Source: Arthrospiribacter ruber (GTDB lineage Bacteria > Bacteroidota > Bacteroidia > Cytophagales > Cyclobacteriaceae). From it: a stretch of 64,000 bases of DNA. The DNA lies in contig NZ_RPHB01000005.1 in assembly GCF_019343195.1 (NCBI RefSeq), positions 124,001 through 188,000 of the forward strand, given 5' to 3'. Below the pieces are notes generated by a model. That model saw only the letters and a list, made by a program, of their open reading frames with translations. It searched no databases and had not been told where the DNA came from. Numbering within the stretch: the stretch's first letter is position 1; the number at the start of each line of letters is the position of its first letter. This document shows, one piece after another, positions 62,089-64,000 of this stretch. Position numbers and translations under genes: made by a program.

Positions 62089-64000
62089 ATGCAAAAATTT
62101 ACAAAAAGTAATTGGCGGGCAGTTTTGTTGCTGTTTGCTTTAGTTTCCTTGTGGGTAGGTCCGGCCCTGGCTCAGACTACGACCATTTCAGGAACAGTCA
62201 CAGAGGAAGGTACAGGTGAAACACTGATAGGTGTAAATATCCTGGTTAAAGGTAAGGTGATAGGAACCGTTACCGACCTTAGAGGGAATTTTTCCTTAAG
62301 GGTCAACCAAGCTCCACCACTCACTCTTGTGTTTTCCATGATCGGATTTGGTTCTAAAGAAGTGGAGATCACAGAAGCCAATGTAAGCAACCTAAGGGTT
62401 CAGCTTGCCGAACAATCTATGCTTGGGCAGGAAGTGGTAGTATCCGCATCCAGAGTGGAAGAAAGTATACTGCAATCTCCTGTTTCTATTGAAAAAATGG
62501 ACATTTTGGCCATTCGAGATACTCCAGCAGACAATTACTATAAAGGCATAGCCAATCTCAAAGGGGTAGATGTCACAACTTCCTCCATCAATTTTCAGAT
62601 CATCAACGCCAGAGGATTCAACTCCACAGGTAATACCAGATTCGTGCAGTTGACCGATGGTATGGATACACAAGCGCCTGCTTTGAATTTTCCTATTGGT
62701 AACCTTAACGGACCTTCTGAACTGGATGTGGAATCTGTGGAATTTATCCCAGGTGCAGCCTCTGCCCTTTACGGTCCAAACGCATTCAATGGAATTCTTT
62801 TGGTCAATAGCAAAAGCCCGTTTGAATATCAGGGTCTAAGTGCTTTCTACAAACAAGGTGTAAACCACATCAATGGAAGACCGGGAGAGCCACAAAACGC
62901 ACAGCCTATGTATGAAGGTTCTATTCGATACGCAAAGGCATTCAACAACAAAGTAGCATTTAAACTTAATGCCTCATATATGCAGGCCCTTGATTGGCAC
63001 GGAACTGATCAGACTGATCTTGCCAGAGAAAATCAAGGAGCTTTAGACTTCAACCCAGGCGCCGATAGAGTTCACGTTTTTGGAGACGAAGTAGCTAACA
63101 ATTTGGGACTTCTTCGAAATGTAGCAGCTCTCCAACAAGCCTTCGGACCAGCCGTAAATAGCTTGCCAGACCAGATTGTATCCAGGACAGGGTATGATGA
63201 AAGACATTTGGTAGATTACAATGCAAAGAACCTAAAACTTAGCGGAGCCCTACATTATAGGGTCACAGATAGAGCTGAGCTATCTTATGTGGTTAATTAT
63301 GGTGCTGGTACCTCAGTTTATACAGGTGCCCAGCGTTATTCTTTAGCCAACTTCTCCATTATTCAGCACAAACTTGAGTTGAAAGCAGACAATTACTTTC
63401 TTAGAGCTTACACCACTATAGAAAATTCCGGCGATTCATTTATTGCTGACCTTACCGGTGTAGCCATTAACGACAGGTGGAAGTCTAATTCGGCGTGGTT
63501 TGGAGATTACGCCGGTGCTTATCTTACAAATCTGATACAGGGGCAAGGCGTTGCTCCAGGCCAATTAGGAACACCACAACAACAGGCTGCAGCGCATAGA
63601 TTTGCAAGAGACATTGCAGATACGGGGAGAATCTTGCCTGGAACTCCTGAATTTGACGCTGCTAAAAGTGCCGTCAGAGGAGAAGTAATCCCACAAGGTT
63701 CACTTTTTGACGACAGATCCAGAATGAACATGCTAGAAGGAATGTATGATTTCAAAAATGAAATTGATTTCATGGACCTTCAAGTAGGTGGTTCTTATAG
63801 AGTTTATGATTTAAGGTCCAATGGAACCATCTTCGCTGATGTAGAAGGTAATGACATTACGATTCAGGAAATCGGAGCATTCGCGCAAGGTGCAAAAAGA
63901 TTCATTGACGATAAACTGAAAATCACAGCTTCAGTCCGCTATGACAAAAATGAAAACTTCAAGGGGCAGTTCAACCCGAGAATTTCAGGTGTATTTACCC
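62089..64000 (+). CDS. TonB-dependent receptor (3' end outside the window)
   Basis: Open frame from ATG 62089 through the end of the window, 637 codons so far. A signal peptide ends at ALAQ (about residue 29). A carboxypeptidase-regulatory-like domain follows (ISGTVTEEGTGETLIGVNIL to SMIGFGSKEVEI), then TonB-box-like GQEVVVSASRVEES, a plug with VDVTTSSINFQIINARGF and VEFIPGAASALYGPNAFNGILLV, and the start of the barrel. It is not of the SusC class, since it lacks the SusC signature (YGSR.ANGV). Substrate unknown. It follows the MITE by 246 bases. Confidence 0.93.
   Translation, partial: MQKFTKSNWRAVLLLFALVSLWVGPALAQTTTISGTVTEEGTGETLIGVNILVKGKVIGTVTDLRGNFSLRVNQAPPLTLVFSMIGFGSKEVEITEANVSNLRVQLAEQSMLGQEVVVSASRVEESILQSPVSIEKMDILAIRDTPADNYYKGIANLKGVDVTTSSINFQIINARGFNSTGNTRFVQLTDGMDTQAPALNFPIGNLNGPSELDVESVEFIPGAASALYGPNAFNGILLVNSKSPFEYQGLSAFYKQGVNHINGRPGEPQNAQPMYEGSIRYAKAFNNKVAFKLNASYMQALDWHGTDQTDLARENQGALDFNPGADRVHVFGDEVANNLGLLRNVAALQQAFGPAVNSLPDQIVSRTGYDERHLVDYNAKNLKLSGALHYRVTDRAELSYVVNYGAGTSVYTGAQRYSLANFSIIQHKLELKADNYFLRAYTTIENSGDSFIADLTGVAINDRWKSNSAWFGDYAGAYLTNLIQGQGVAPGQLGTPQQQAAAHRFARDIADTGRILPGTPEFDAAKSAVRGEVIPQGSLFDDRSRMNMLEGMYDFKNEIDFMDLQVGGSYRVYDLRSNGTIFADVEGNDITIQEIGAFAQGAKRFIDDKLKITASVRYDKNENFKGQFNPRISGVFT

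Noticed and set aside
1-64000. CRISPR array, tRNA or rRNA genes, prophage, toxin-antitoxin or other phage-defence genes
   Set aside because: I looked for regular short repeats, cloverleaf arms and typical gene families on both strands and found none.

Overview
The window is chromosomal DNA of a gliding-type, aerobic member of the Bacteroidota, most likely Cytophagales (a Cyclobacteriaceae-like genome; this placement is inference from gene content, not from a marker gene). Supporting signs are two SusC/SusD pairs, SusC-type TonB-dependent receptors, a gldC gliding gene, PAS-rich histidine kinases, lipoproteins, AT-rich intergenic DNA, and promoter-like sequences of the Bacteroidota form (TTTG, about 19 bases, TAnnTTTG). 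I saw no tRNA, rRNA, CRISPR array, prophage, complete insertion sequence or recognisable anti-phage system.

Layout. 0-8.2 kb (+): the 3' part of a susC, its susD, and a long FG-GAP/ASPIC-UnbV lipoprotein. 8.5-14.2 kb (-): a GNAT acetyltransferase and a second susC-susD pair without local enzymes. 14.2-15.9 kb: a decayed histidine kinase and a small lipoprotein. 15.9-23.1 kb (-): a complete heme acquisition operon in the order hmuT, hmuU, hmuV, hmuS, hmuR, hmuY. 23.5-25.2 kb (-): an exported FAD-dependent oxidoreductase. 25.5-35.3 kb: a signalling cluster with a PAS protein that lacks a kinase ATPase domain, an RsbQ-like hydrolase with a PAS-histidine kinase partner, a DoxX/nitroreductase pair, and two overlapping histidine kinases, one of 1312 residues. 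No response regulator is present.

35.5-48 kb: mostly metabolism, transport and envelope genes: ATP-grasp enzyme, dolichol-phosphate-mannose-synthase-like glycosyltransferase, FtsX/LolE-type permease, NamZ-like muramidase, SulP transporter with beta-carbonic anhydrase, Na/Pi cotransporter, HMG-CoA-lyase-like enzyme, DinB/YfiT enzyme, Crp/Fnr regulator, SDR and universal stress protein. 48.3-50.7 kb: a TPR lipoprotein, then a two-gene unit encoding a membrane-anchored HMA-like protein and a lipoprotein made of two tandem truncated-hemoglobin-like domains. 50.8-55.4 kb (-): hisG-hisD-hisC-hisB preceded by a previously unlisted 27-residue leader peptide with an HHFHH run. 55.4-61 kb (-): priA, a YyaL-type protein and a GSCFA protein. 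61.1 kb (+): gldC. A 266-bp MITE-like element follows, and the window ends inside another TonB-dependent receptor.

The most interesting observations are the tandem-globin lipoprotein and its partner, the RsbQ/PAS/kinase sensing pair, the hisL leader, the 19-bp palindromes that bracket the heme operon promoter, a dispersed non-coding repeat present in two copies, and the MITE with a 4-bp target duplication.
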